Below, piece after piece: positions 33,835 to 42,512 of a stretch of DNA of 64,000 bases. Position 1 is the first letter of the stretch. Every line of letters starts with the position of its first letter. Location: contig NZ_JAOEJU010000006.1 in assembly GCF_025447595.1 (NCBI RefSeq), positions 62,001-126,000 of the forward strand, written 5' to 3'. The translations under genes and the position numbers were made by a program. This DNA comes from Pseudomonas koreensis (GTDB taxonomy: Bacteria > Pseudomonadota > Gammaproteobacteria > Pseudomonadales > Pseudomonadaceae). The notes below the pieces were generated by a model that did no database searches, was not told the DNA's origin, and worked only from the letters and a program-made list of their open reading frames with translations.

Positions 33835-34461
33835 TCAGCGATAGCGCTGAAGGTGTTCGCCGACTTTAGCGGCCGGGACCTTCTGCAATTTGCACAGCAG
33901 GTCGTGCGATAGCTCCCGCACCCCATGCTTGTGCCGCAACTCATCCGCCAGATGTGCCATCAAGTTCGCCGCCATCTCCGCATCCGCCATCGCCCTGTGC
34001 GCCTGACCGGTATGCGGCAGTTGGGCAAAGGTCGTGAGCGTACCGAGCTTGTGGTTCGGCGCCGCCGGCATCAGGCGGCGGGCCAGCAGTAGCGAGCAGG
34101 CGAAGTTCTGCAGGCGGGTGCGTTTGATCCGGCCCAGTTCGAAGTCCCAGAACTTCTGGTCGAACGCGGCGTTGTGCGCCAGCAGCGGCGTGCAGCCGAC
34201 GAATTCGTTGACTTCGTTCATCACCTGTTCGGCCGACGGGGCGGTGCGCAGCATGGCGTTGCTGATGCCGGTGAGTTGTTCGATGAAGGCCGGGACGCGT
34301 ACGCCGGCGTTCATCAGGCTCTGGTAACGCTCGACGATGCGGCCGTTTTCCAGCATGACCACGGCGATTTCCGTGGCCCGGCAGCTGCTGCTCGGCGAGA
34401 TGCCGGTGGTTTCAAAGTCGATGACTGCAATGCGTTCCAAACCGGGTTCAACTCCGTTCAA
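33835..34461 (-). CDS. DEDDh 3'-5' exonuclease (DnaQ/RNase T-like)
   Basis: 208 residues with the exonuclease motifs VIDFETTG (ExoI, Asp-Glu), LLAHNAAFDQKFWD (ExoII) and HRAMADAEM (ExoIII with the DEDDh histidine). No ATG exists near the N-terminus. The TTG at 34461 is taken as the start, and a TTG at 34440 with GGAG upstream is an alternative. It lies 19 bp after the NYN-domain gene in the same direction, so two nucleases form one operon. Substrate, DNA or RNA, is not clear. Confidence 0.88.
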   Translation of the reverse strand: MNGVEPGLERIAVIDFETTGISPSSSCRATEIAVVMLENGRIVERYQSLMNAGVRVPAFIEQLTGISNAMLRTAPSAEQVMNEVNEFVGCTPLLAHNAAFDQKFWDFELGRIKRTRLQNFACSLLLARRLMPAAPNHKLGTLTTFAQLPHTGQAHRAMADAEMAANLMAHLADELRHKHGVRELSHDLLCKLQKVPAAKVGEHLQRYR

Positions 34462-34480
34462 ATCAATTCTTGAGCAACGC

Positions 34481-34960
34481 TCAGTTTTTCAACAGCAGTG
34501 CGCCTTCGATCGGCACATAACGGCTGGCGGCGCGGATCAGCGAGTTGGCGGTCAGGCCGGGAACGCCGTAGGCCACCGCTTGCACGCCGTGTTTGTTGAT
34601 GATGCGTTCGAGCAGCATGTCGAAGTCGCCATCACCGGAGGCCAGGACGATTTCGTCGACGTGGTCGGCGGCGTCCATGATGTCGAGGGTGATGCCCACG
34701 TCCCAGTCGCCCTTGGCCGAGCCGTCGCTGCGCTGGATGTAGGGTTTGAGTTTCACGGTGAAACCGAGGTTGCGCAGGATCTGCTGGAACTGCTGCTGTT
34801 TGCTGTCGCCCCGGTCGATCGCATAGGCGTAGGCCTCGACGATCTGCCCGTGCTGGCTGACATCCGCCCACAGCGCCGCGTAGTTGAAGTGGCAACCATA
34901 GGCCTGGCGGACGGTGTAGTAGAGGTTCTGCACATCGGCGAACACTGCGATTTTTTTCAC
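34481..34960 (-). CDS. NYN-domain (LabA/DUF88-like) putative ribonuclease
   Basis: 159 residues. The PIN-like NYN fold is indicated by an N-terminal IAVFADVQNLYYTVRQ with Asp9 and Asn12, then AYAIDRGD, and the acidic cluster KGDWDVGITLDIMD and ASGDGDFDMLLERI, which supply the metal site. Small NYN proteins are suspected to cut RNA. It is the first gene of an operon with the DEDDh exonuclease. A roughly 265-bp spacer with a REP pair lies upstream. Confidence 0.88.
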   Translation of the reverse strand: MKKIAVFADVQNLYYTVRQAYGCHFNYAALWADVSQHGQIVEAYAYAIDRGDSKQQQFQQILRNLGFTVKLKPYIQRSDGSAKGDWDVGITLDIMDAADHVDEIVLASGDGDFDMLLERIINKHGVQAVAYGVPGLTANSLIRAASRYVPIEGALLLKN

Positions 34961-35107
34961 CGGAGTTCCTGTGAGCGCTGACGCGCATGAGCCGGATCAG
35001 GCACCAGGCCCGAAAAAGGCGCTCAGTATGCCAGTCCGAAGGAAGGTTCCGCGAATAATCGGCCCGGGGCGATCAGGCGCCCCGGACGAATGGTGAGAAG
35101 ACTTGTC

Positions 35108-35201
35108 CCTGTGGGAGCGAGCTTGCTCGCGATAGCGGCGCTTCAGTCGCCGAAAACATCGGCTGACCGGACGCCATCGCGAGCAGGCTCGCTCCCACAG
35201 G
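35108..35201. repeat. REP pair, inverted
   Basis: Forward unit CCTGTGGGAGCGAGCTTGCTCGCGA (from 35108) and reverse unit CATCGCGAGCAGGCTCGCTCCCACAG (35175-35200), mixed core variants. It lies in the spacer between the NYN gene promoter and the end of the DUF2076 gene. Confidence 0.9.
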
Positions 35202-35226
35202 TCAATGTCACGGCCTGGAAGACGGA

Positions 35227-35985
35227 TCAGACGAAGGAATCGTCGTCATCGAAGAACGATGAGTTGTCATCGCTGTAGTCGGTGTCGGTAAAGCCGCCCT
35301 GGTCATTACCGTAGGAATCGTTGTTGGCCATGCGCTGATCATCGCCCCAACCGTTGTTGCCCTGATCGTTGACCTGGGCCGGCTCTTCCTTGATGACCTC
35401 GACGATTTCTTCCGGCTGCTGGTTGTGATGGAACAGGCTGCTGATGCCTTGTGCCAGCATCACGCCACCCGCCACACCGGCCGCCGTTTTCAGGGCGCCG
35501 CCGAGGAAGCTGCTGCCGGCCGCCGGGGCCGCTTGCTGCTGGCCATAACCCGGTGGTGGCGCGCTGAAGTTCTGTTGCGGCGTGGGCGCTCCAAAGTTCT
35601 GCTGCGGAGCCGGTTCACGCCAGCCGCCGGTGGACGCCGGGGCGCTCTGGGTCGGCGCCGGGCGCGGGCTGCTGCCACCGAAGATGCTCGACAGGAAGCC
35701 ACCACCGCTGGAGGCCGGCGGCGCGCTCTGGGCCTTGGCCGATTGCAGTTCGGCCTGCAATTGCTTGACCTGTTGAGTCAGTTGTCTGTTCTGTTCGTCG
35801 AGGCTCTTGAGGGCAGCCTCCTGCACCAGAATCGCCTGGGTCATGAAATAACCTGCGGCCGGCTGGCGCGTCAGGTGTTCCTTGATCCGCGCTTCAGCCA
35901 GTGCGTCGCGCGGGGCTGCTTCCGTTTCGGCCTGTTGCAGCCGGGAAAACAGTCCATCGATCAGGGTTTGTTCTTCGCTGTTCAT
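35227..35985 (-). CDS. DUF2076 domain protein
   Basis: 252 residues. N-terminal region 1-90 is helical and heptad-like (LIDGLFSRLQQAE, LKSLDEQNRQLTQQVKQLQAELQ), likely a coiled coil. The middle is P/Q/A-rich low complexity; residues about 155-185 hold a glycine/alanine hydrophobic stretch (FLGGALKTAAGVAGGVMLAQGI), and the C-terminus is very acidic (DYSDDNSSFFDDDDSFV). This is the DUF2076 plan, periplasmic ligand-binding-sensor-like in name but functionally unknown. A hairpin CCTCCTCC/GGAGGAGG lies 34-54 bases upstream of its start. Confidence 0.85.
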   Translation of the reverse strand: MNSEEQTLIDGLFSRLQQAETEAAPRDALAEARIKEHLTRQPAAGYFMTQAILVQEAALKSLDEQNRQLTQQVKQLQAELQSAKAQSAPPASSGGGFLSSIFGGSSPRPAPTQSAPASTGGWREPAPQQNFGAPTPQQNFSAPPPGYGQQQAAPAAGSSFLGGALKTAAGVAGGVMLAQGISSLFHHNQQPEEIVEVIKEEPAQVNDQGNNGWGDDQRMANNDSYGNDQGGFTDTDYSDDNSSFFDDDDSFV

Positions 35986-36163
35986 GGCGACCTCGTAGAT
36001 TGCCGGGGATAACGTTGCCCTCCTCCACGTCGGAGGAGGTGCCTCTCTGTAATGGAGACAGTGACCGGATGTTTCAATGACCTTTACCGAACGTTTACGT
36101 TTGCGCAGCGAAACGGATCATCGGTTAAAGTGGGCCACTGTTTTTGACCTGCGATACCGACTG

Positions 36164-36838
36164 ATGAATGCCTTCGATGTGCTGCGCGACTCCCTGTATT
36201 TCTTCAAACGCAATCTGGGCCGGATCGTCCAGTTGTGCCTGCCGCTGGTGATTTTCGAAGCCGTGCTGCAACAGGTGGTCGACCATGCCAGCGACCCGGA
36301 CGGTTACTCGGCCATCAGCGTGATCGTCGGCCTGCTGGTGTATCCGCTGTACACCGCTGCGCTGATTCTGTTTCTCGATGCCCGCACCCGCGGCGAATCC
36401 CCGCAAACCCGTGATCTGCTGGCGATGGCCGCTCGCCTGTGGCCGCGCTTCGCCCTGCTGACGGCGCTGAACACGCTGTTGATCCTGCTCGGTCTGTCCC
36501 TGTATTTCCTGCCAGGCCTGTGGCTGATGGTCACCCTGGCCTTTGGTGAATACCTGCTGGTACTGCGCGGATACGGCCCGTTGCAGGCGATGAAGGAAAG
36601 CCTGCGTCTGAGCCGTGGGCATTTTCTGCGGATTCTGGTGTGCATTCTGTGTGTGATGGGGCCGCTGTGGTTGCTCAAGGGCCTGACCCTGCAGGTCTAT
36701 CCCGAGCCGCAGAATCTTTTGATCGCGGTGCTGATCGACAGTGGCCACAGCTTCCTGCAACTGTTCACCAGCGTGGTGCTGTTCCGCCTGTTCATGTTGA
36801 TCAGCGAATTGCCCGACAAACGTGACGGAATAGTCTGA
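36164..36838 (+). CDS. YciC-family inner membrane protein
   Basis: 224 residues from ATG 36164; the earlier ATG at 36077 would add a hydrophilic, family-unlike extension. It has about six hydrophobic helices and the UPF0259/YciC pattern (NAFDVLRDSLYFFKRNLGRI at the start, ALNTLLILLGLSLYFLPGLW in the middle). Function is unknown; members are polytopic inner-membrane proteins. The EEP hydrolase gene follows 74 bp later and may be cotranscribed. Confidence 0.82.
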   Translation: MNAFDVLRDSLYFFKRNLGRIVQLCLPLVIFEAVLQQVVDHASDPDGYSAISVIVGLLVYPLYTAALILFLDARTRGESPQTRDLLAMAARLWPRFALLTALNTLLILLGLSLYFLPGLWLMVTLAFGEYLLVLRGYGPLQAMKESLRLSRGHFLRILVCILCVMGPLWLLKGLTLQVYPEPQNLLIAVLIDSGHSFLQLFTSVVLFRLFMLISELPDKRDGIV

Positions 36839-36912
36839 CTGCGCCGAGCTTGGGCTGATGGATGGGTCTCGGGTATGCTCGGGACCACTTCCGTATCGCT
36901 ATAAGCCGAGCC

Positions 36913-37989
36913 ATGACCCGTCTACTGCGCTACATCCTGTTGCCCGTACTGCTCGCCCTCGCCCTGATCGGCACGCTGATCTACAGCCTGACCTGGCGCC
37001 CCGACGCCCGTGAAACCCTGCCGGTCAGTTGCACCGGGCAACCGCCGACGCTGATCCCCGGCCAGGCCCTGAAAGTCATGACCTGGAACGTGCAATACCT
37101 GGCCGGCAAGCGCTACGTGTTCTGGAATGATCTGGCGCAAGGCGACGACGAAGCCCCGACCCCGGAAGACATGGCGTTCAGCCTCGATGAAGTGGCGCGA
37201 GTGATCCGCGACGAACAGCCCGACGTGGTGCTGTTGCAGGAACTGGATGACGGCGCCAAGGCCAGCGACTATCAGAACCAGCTCAAGCTGTTGCAGGAAC
37301 GCCTCACCGACCTCTACCCGTGCAGCGCCCACGCCTTCGACTGGAAGGCCGATTTCGTCCCGGATCCGCACATCTTCGGCAGCGTCGGCCGGCAACTCGC
37401 GACCCTCAGCCGCTACCGCATCGAACACGCCGAGCGCCTGCAATTGCCGGTGCAGCCGTCGAACATCATCAGCCGTCAGTTCCAGCCGAAAAACGCCCTG
37501 CTCGCCACCACTCTGCCGCTCAGCGATGGCGGGCAACTGGTGGTGTTCAACACCCATCTGGATCGCGCCACGCAACCGGACGACACCTTGCAGGCGCAAG
37601 TGACAGCGGTAGCCAAAGTTCTCGACAAACACGAAAGCCACGGCACGCCGTGGCTGATCGGTGGGGACTTCAACCTGTTACCGCTCGGCCAGTACCGGCG
37701 CCTGCCCACCGAGCAGCGCACGCCCTACTCCGCCGACAGTACGCTGCATGTGCTGTGGGACAAATACCCGATGATCCCGACCAACAACGAAGCCAGCGGC
37801 ATCGACCGCGCCAAGTGGCTGACCCACTATCCCAATGACCCCGGCCTCAATGGCCCGGATCGCACGGTCGATTACCTGTTCTACAGCCCGAAGATCAAAC
37901 GGGTCGAAGCCACGGTGCGGCAGGACGATACGTTGCGCATTTCCGATCATCTTCCGGTGATTGCGCGGTTCCTCCTGCCACCCAACTGA
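36913..37989 (+). CDS. Endonuclease/exonuclease/phosphatase (EEP) family protein, membrane-anchored
   Basis: 358 residues from ATG 36913. An N-terminal hydrophobic segment (LLRYILLPVLLALALIGTLIYSL) acts as a signal anchor. The EEP domain follows with MTWNVQYLAG (Asn), VVLLQELDDG (catalytic Glu), NTHLD, IGGDFNLLP (Asp/Asn) and ISDHLPVIARF (Asp-His). Members include sphingomyelinase-like phosphodiesterases, nucleases and inositol phosphatases. The active site appears complete and probably faces the periplasm. The substrate is not predictable. Confidence 0.87.
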   Translation: MTRLLRYILLPVLLALALIGTLIYSLTWRPDARETLPVSCTGQPPTLIPGQALKVMTWNVQYLAGKRYVFWNDLAQGDDEAPTPEDMAFSLDEVARVIRDEQPDVVLLQELDDGAKASDYQNQLKLLQERLTDLYPCSAHAFDWKADFVPDPHIFGSVGRQLATLSRYRIEHAERLQLPVQPSNIISRQFQPKNALLATTLPLSDGGQLVVFNTHLDRATQPDDTLQAQVTAVAKVLDKHESHGTPWLIGGDFNLLPLGQYRRLPTEQRTPYSADSTLHVLWDKYPMIPTNNEASGIDRAKWLTHYPNDPGLNGPDRTVDYLFYSPKIKRVEATVRQDDTLRISDHLPVIARFLLPPN

Positions 37990-37998
37990 CTGCCGTCC

Positions 37999-38089
37999 TT
38001 GTGGGAGCGAGCCTGCTCGCGATAGCGGAGTGTCAGGCGAAGGCTTTCTGACTGATATTCCGCCATCGCGAGCAGGCTCGCTCCCACAT
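37999..38089. repeat. REP pair, inverted
   Basis: Forward unit TTGTGGGAGCGAGCCTGCTCGCGATA from 37999 and reverse unit CATCGCGAGCAGGCTCGCTCCCACA to 38088, both with the GCCTGC-type core. It lies between the convergent EEP and ABC ATPase genes. Confidence 0.9.
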
Positions 38090-38103
38090 GATGGTTGGTG
38101 GTT

Positions 38104-38940
38104 TCAATGAGCTTCTTCGAGATCATCGTGCAACAGCCCGAAGATCTGCCGCTTCATGTCGATGAACGAGCGCTCCATCACCATGTCCAGCGTGCGTGGG
38201 CGCTCGATCGGCACATCGAGAATCTGCTTGATCCGCCCAGGCCTGGCGCCCATCACGTACACCCGGTCGCCGAGCAGGATCGCTTCGTCGATGTCGTGGG
38301 TAACGAACAGCACGGTTTTCTTGCTGTTGCCCCACACCCGCAGCAATAGCTGCTGCATTTGCAGGCGGGTCTGGCTGTCGAGGGCGCCGAAGGGTTCGTC
38401 CATCAGCAGGATCTGCGGGTCGTTGGCCAATGCCCGGGCAATCGCCACTCGCTGCATCATGCCGCCGGACAGCTGCTTGGCGTAGTTGTCGGCGAACCCG
38501 GACAAGCCGACTTCGTGCACGTAGTGATCAACGATTTCCTTGCGCTTGGCCGCCGGCATGCCTCTACGCTTGAGGCCGAACTCGACGTTCTGCCGCACGG
38601 TCAGCCACGGAAACAGCGTGTAGCTCTGGAACACCATCCCGCGATCCGCGCCGGGGCCTTGCACTTGGTGACCGCCGACGTAGATCTCGCCGGAGGTCGG
38701 CTCGGCCAGCCCGGCGGTGAGGTACAGCAGGCTCGACTTGCCGCAACCCGACGGCCCGACCAGTACCGCGAACTGCTGATCCGGCACTTCGAACGACACT
38801 TCCTCCAGCGCAGTGAATGTACCGCCGCCGGGTTTGGTGTAACGCAGGCTGACCTTGTCCACCTGCAACCTTGGCGCGGCGAGGGCCGGTGCAGCAACCG
38901 GCTCGATGAAACGACGGTTGGCAGCGGTTACTGAGCCCAT
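38104..38940 (-). CDS. ABC transporter ATP-binding protein (SsuB/TauB-like)
   Basis: 278 residues with Walker A GPSGCGKSS, Q-loop VFQSYTLFPWL, signature LSGGMMQRVAIARAL, Walker B ILLMDEPFGALD and the switch histidine in VTHDIDEA. The sequence is of the nitrate/sulfonate/taurine importer type. Its start overlaps the end of the permease gene by 13 bp, so it is the last gene of the SBP-permease-ATPase operon. It powers uptake of the ligand bound by the periplasmic protein. Confidence 0.92.
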   Translation of the reverse strand: MGSVTAANRRFIEPVAAPALAAPRLQVDKVSLRYTKPGGGTFTALEEVSFEVPDQQFAVLVGPSGCGKSSLLYLTAGLAEPTSGEIYVGGHQVQGPGADRGMVFQSYTLFPWLTVRQNVEFGLKRRGMPAAKRKEIVDHYVHEVGLSGFADNYAKQLSGGMMQRVAIARALANDPQILLMDEPFGALDSQTRLQMQQLLLRVWGNSKKTVLFVTHDIDEAILLGDRVYVMGARPGRIKQILDVPIERPRTLDMVMERSFIDMKRQIFGLLHDDLEEAH

Positions 38941-39731
38941 GCGGCAATCCTCAAACGCAAGAAGCGGAACAGTTGATCGGTGACCAGGCCGAGCAGGCCG
39001 ATGATCGCGATGGCGAGAAAAATCACATCCACCTGAAAGCCGCGCATGGCCTTGAGGCTCAAGTAACCGAGGCCGCTCGATGCGGCGACCAGTTCGGCGA
39101 CCACCAGATACGTCCAGGCCCAGCCCATGGTCACCCGCAAGGTGTCGAGCACGCCGGGCAACGACGCCGGGGCGATCACATGCAGCACCGCGTCACGCCG
39201 GTTGGAGCCGAGGGTGTAGGAGGCGTTGATCAGGTCCTTGGAAATGCCCTTGGACACGTCCGCGATCATCACCAGTTGCTGGAAGAACACACCGAAAATG
39301 ATCACCGACACACGCTGTTCCAGACCGATGCCGATCCACAGGATGAACAGCGGCACGAACGAAGTCACCGGCAGGTAGCGGATGAAGTTGACCAGAGGTT
39401 CGAGGAACGCCTGGACGATGCGGAAGCTGCCCATCAACAACCCCAGCGGCACCGCCACCAGCGACGACACAATGAAACCGACCATCACCACTTCGACACT
39501 GGCCCAGACATGCTGGCCGAGGGTGCCGTCGCGGCTCAGGCGCACGGCGGCTTCGACCACCGCGCCGGGTGTCGGCAGGAACATCCCCGGCACGATGCCG
39601 CCATAGGACAACCCGGCCCACAGGCCGACCAGCAACACCCAGGCCAGACCGCTGGCGCTCCACACCACCGGCACCGGCAACCCGGTCTTCGGCGTGATGC
39701 AGCGGCTCAGCCATGAATTGCGCTTGAACAT
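38928..39731 (-). CDS. ABC transporter permease (SsuC/TauC-like)
   Basis: 267 residues with about six hydrophobic helices. The EAA-type loop that contacts the ATPase is ASYTLGSNRRDAVLHVIAPASLPG, read in parts. The start at ATG 39731 is preceded by AGGAGA, 10 bp after the binding-protein gene. It forms the inner-membrane channel of the importer; no substrate clue is in the sequence itself. Confidence 0.92.
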   Translation of the reverse strand: MFKRNSWLSRCITPKTGLPVPVVWSASGLAWVLLVGLWAGLSYGGIVPGMFLPTPGAVVEAAVRLSRDGTLGQHVWASVEVVMVGFIVSSLVAVPLGLLMGSFRIVQAFLEPLVNFIRYLPVTSFVPLFILWIGIGLEQRVSVIIFGVFFQQLVMIADVSKGISKDLINASYTLGSNRRDAVLHVIAPASLPGVLDTLRVTMGWAWTYLVVAELVAASSGLGYLSLKAMRGFQVDVIFLAIAIIGLLGLVTDQLFRFLRLRIAAWAQ

Positions 39732-39741
39732 GACCAGTCTC

Positions 39742-40719
39742 CTAGAGCGGGCTGACGAAACGGTTATCCACCAGATCGTCGTTGCTGACGTTGTAGGGCT
39801 TGCCCTGCAATTCGCTGGCGGTTTCGTTGGCCAGCTTGATCAGCGGTGCGCTGTCACCCGGCTTGCCCGGCGAGCCAAGCAGTTTTTCGCTCATGGCCTG
39901 ATCGTAGAAGCGCACGCCTTGCGCGGCGGCGGCCAGTTCCTTCGGATCGGACAGGTAACCGCCGACGCCCTTGGCCATGATTTCGTAGGCTTTCTGTGGA
40001 TGGTCCTTGGTGTACTGCACCGCTTTGTAGAGGCCGGCAACCAGCGCCTTGACGTCTTCCGGCTGCTTCTCGATCACCGTGCAGTTGAGCGCCACCACAT
40101 CGACGATCACCCCCGGCGTACTGCTGCTGTCGATCAGCACCTTGCCCTGCTGCTTGTCGCGCACCATCGACAGATGCGGCTCCCAGGTCACGGCGGCCGG
40201 CACGCGACCGGCGATGAACGCGGTGGCGGCATCGTCGGCGGTCATGTTCTGCACGGTGATGTCGCTCATGCTCATGCCGTTCTTTTTCAGCAGGTACGAG
40301 AGCCAGAACTGCGAGGTCGACCCTTCGTTGACGGCCACGGCCTGGCCCTTGAGTTCCTGCAGGCTCTTCACGTTTTTGCCGACCAGCACGCCGTCGCCGC
40401 CATGGCTGTCATCCAGCGCGGCCACGGCCTTGAAGCAGAACTGCGGACGGTACTTGAGCACTTCGTCGATGGTCGAGGCCGAGCCGGACAATTGCCCGGA
40501 CGCCTGGGCGGCCATGTACATCGAGGCTTCTTCGACCACCGGCAATTCGACGGTCAGGCCGTTTTCCTTGAAGTAGCCCAGATCCTGAGCCAGATACAGG
40601 GTGCCGTAACCGACCCACGTGGTGTGGCCGATCGACAAGGTGCCGGCCTGCGCGGCGGTGACTGAAAGGGCGGAAATCGCCAGAGGACATGCAAGACGGG
40701 TAAACAAGGACTTGTTCAT
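39742..40719 (-). CDS. ABC transporter periplasmic binding protein (NMT1/SsuA-like)
   Basis: 325 residues. A signal peptide (MNKSLFTRLACPLAISALSVTAAQA, cleavage near 25) is followed by an NMT1/OMS-type binding fold starting LSIGHTTWVGYGTLYLAQDLGYF, with GSTSQFWLSYLLKKNG and PAAVTWEPHLSMV. Such proteins bind sulfonates, taurine, thiamine precursors or small amines. It is the first gene of the operon. The neighbouring aminotransferase and aldehyde dehydrogenase favour an amine-containing ligand, but that is inference. The 390-bp upstream region contains its promoter. Confidence 0.9.
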   Translation of the reverse strand: MNKSLFTRLACPLAISALSVTAAQAGTLSIGHTTWVGYGTLYLAQDLGYFKENGLTVELPVVEEASMYMAAQASGQLSGSASTIDEVLKYRPQFCFKAVAALDDSHGGDGVLVGKNVKSLQELKGQAVAVNEGSTSQFWLSYLLKKNGMSMSDITVQNMTADDAATAFIAGRVPAAVTWEPHLSMVRDKQQGKVLIDSSSTPGVIVDVVALNCTVIEKQPEDVKALVAGLYKAVQYTKDHPQKAYEIMAKGVGGYLSDPKELAAAAQGVRFYDQAMSEKLLGSPGKPGDSAPLIKLANETASELQGKPYNVSNDDLVDNRFVSPL

Positions 40720-41109
40720 GGAGCACTCCCAACGCTGTTGATTTAGTTGTCATGGGCAGTACGGCCAGCCGTGGTGTCGCGATTGCACGCTGCGGTCTCT
40801 GCTGGACTCTGGCGGGCAATGCCTTGGCTGGCGAAATCGATGTTGACCCAGGCTCGGCGTCAGGAAAACGAGGAAATAGTTAGACGCGAACGATGAAAAA
40901 ACTGGGTAGTGCGCACCGCGAAAGGGCGCGTCGGGCGGGGGTGCACGGAGGGGGTGCAAGGCAGATAAAACGATGTTGAATCGGCTGACGCAAATCGCGA
41001 GCAAGCTCGCTCCCACAGGAACCGGTATCGTTCATAAATTTTGTGAACGACTGATAAACCTGTGGGAGCGAGCTTGCTCGCGAAGGGGCTCTTGAGCCTT
41101 ACGAATATC
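40720..41109. other. Intergenic region upstream of the ABC importer
   Basis: About 390 bp between the binding-protein start and the aminotransferase stop. No convincing gene was found; the short frames here overlap REP sequences. It ends with the REP pair at 40992-41086. The rest probably holds the ABC operon promoter and regulator sites, but I see no clear operator. Confidence 0.6.
40992..41086. repeat. REP pair, everted order
   Basis: Reverse unit AATCGCGAGCAAGCTCGCTCCCACAG (about 40992-41017) precedes forward unit CTGTGGGAGCGAGCTTGCTCGCGAA (about 41060-41084). It lies between the aminotransferase 3' end and the ABC operon promoter. Confidence 0.9.
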
Positions 41110-42480
41110 TCAGAGCCGACCGTATTCCTGCGCCGTACGATCAACCGCTTTCAGGGTCTTGCCCACCAACTCGTCAATCTCTTCACGGCTGGCAATCAAC
41201 GCCGGCGCCATGATCATCCGCCCCAGCGTCGAGCGAATGATCACCCCCTCCTCAAAACCAATCGTGCGGCAGCGCCAGGCGATGTCGTTCTCATTGGCGA
41301 AGCGCTTGCGCGTAGCCTTGTCCTCGGCCAGTTGCAGCGCCGCAACCATGCCCGTGCCCTGGATATCGCCCACCAACGGGTGATTGCCGAACACCTCGCG
41401 CAGGCACTGTTGCAGGTACGGGCCGATGTCGTCCTTGACCCGTGTCACCACACCTTCATCGCGCAATGCCTTGAGGTTGGCAATCGCCACCGCTGCCGCC
41501 ACCGGGTGCCCGGAATAGGTCAGGCCATGGGCGAACACACCGCCCTGCTCCACCAGCACGTCAGCCATTTTCTTCGACAGGATCAAGCCACCCATCGGGA
41601 TGTAACCGGAGGTCAGACCCTTGGCGATGGACAGGGTGTCCGGCTCGAAACCGAAGTATTCGTGGGCGAACCACTCACCGGTGCGACCAAAGCCGCCAAT
41701 CACTTCATCAGCGCACAACAGCACGTCGTATTTACGGCAGATACGCTGGATTTCCGGCCAGTAGCTTTCCGGCGGGAAGATCATCCCGCCCGCGCCCTGG
41801 AACGGTTCGGCGATGAACCCGGCGACCTTGTCGGCGCCCAGTTCGAGGATCTTCGCTTCCAGTTGCTGCGCTGCCCGCAGACCGAATTCCGCCGGGGTCA
41901 GATTGCCTTCGTGGGCGAAGAAGTACGGCTCGTCAATGTGCGCGATGTCGGGAATCATCCCGCCCATTTCGTGCATGAACTTCATGCCGCCGAGGGCCGT
42001 CGCGGCCAGGGTCGAACCGTGATAGCCGTTCCAGCGGCCGATCATGATTTTCTTCTCGGGCTTGCCCAGCACCTGCCAGTAACGGCGCACGGTACGGATC
42101 AGCACCTCGTTGGCCTCGGAGCCGGAGTTGGTGTAGATCGCGTGGCTGTAGTGCCCCGGCAGCAGGCTGAACAGCAGCTCGGACAGCTCGATCACCTGCG
42201 GGTGGGTGGTGTGGAAAAACATGTTGTAGTACGGCAACTGCTCCAGTTGCCGGCTTGCGGCGGCGTTCAGATCCTTGCGCCCGTAACCGAGGTTGGTGCA
42301 CCACAGCCCGGACATTCCGTCGAGGTAACGTCGACCGTCGTTGTCCCACAGGTGCAGGCGGTCACCGCGCACCATCACCCGTGGGCCTTCGTCGTTGAGG
42401 GCCTTCTGGTCGACGAACGCATGAATGTGGTGCGCTGCATCGGCGGCCTGGTAGTCGCGGGTTTCACGTGAGGTGGTCAT
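41110..42480 (-). CDS. Class III omega-aminotransferase (SpuC-like)
   Basis: 456 residues from ATG 42480, supported by AAGGAGAT upstream. PLP lysine is Lys287 in SIAKGLTSGYIP and the PLP-pyridine aspartate is Asp258 in CADEVIGGFGRTGEW. Other family marks are GLWCTNLGYGR, GSEANE and RWNGYHGST. It most resembles putrescine/polyamine:pyruvate and omega-amino acid aminotransferases. The aldehyde dehydrogenase gene lies 32 bp upstream in the same direction, giving an amine to aldehyde to acid pair. Confidence 0.9.
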   Translation of the reverse strand: MTTSRETRDYQAADAAHHIHAFVDQKALNDEGPRVMVRGDRLHLWDNDGRRYLDGMSGLWCTNLGYGRKDLNAAASRQLEQLPYYNMFFHTTHPQVIELSELLFSLLPGHYSHAIYTNSGSEANEVLIRTVRRYWQVLGKPEKKIMIGRWNGYHGSTLAATALGGMKFMHEMGGMIPDIAHIDEPYFFAHEGNLTPAEFGLRAAQQLEAKILELGADKVAGFIAEPFQGAGGMIFPPESYWPEIQRICRKYDVLLCADEVIGGFGRTGEWFAHEYFGFEPDTLSIAKGLTSGYIPMGGLILSKKMADVLVEQGGVFAHGLTYSGHPVAAAVAIANLKALRDEGVVTRVKDDIGPYLQQCLREVFGNHPLVGDIQGTGMVAALQLAEDKATRKRFANENDIAWRCRTIGFEEGVIIRSTLGRMIMAPALIASREEIDELVGKTLKAVDRTAQEYGRL

Positions 42481-42512
42481 CGCCGGATCTCCTTTCTTGT
42501 TGTGAGCGGCTG

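Noticed and set aside
40750..41016. Short minus-strand frames upstream of the ABC operon
   Set aside because: They contain REP-derived sequence at one end and have no conserved motif or ribosome binding site.
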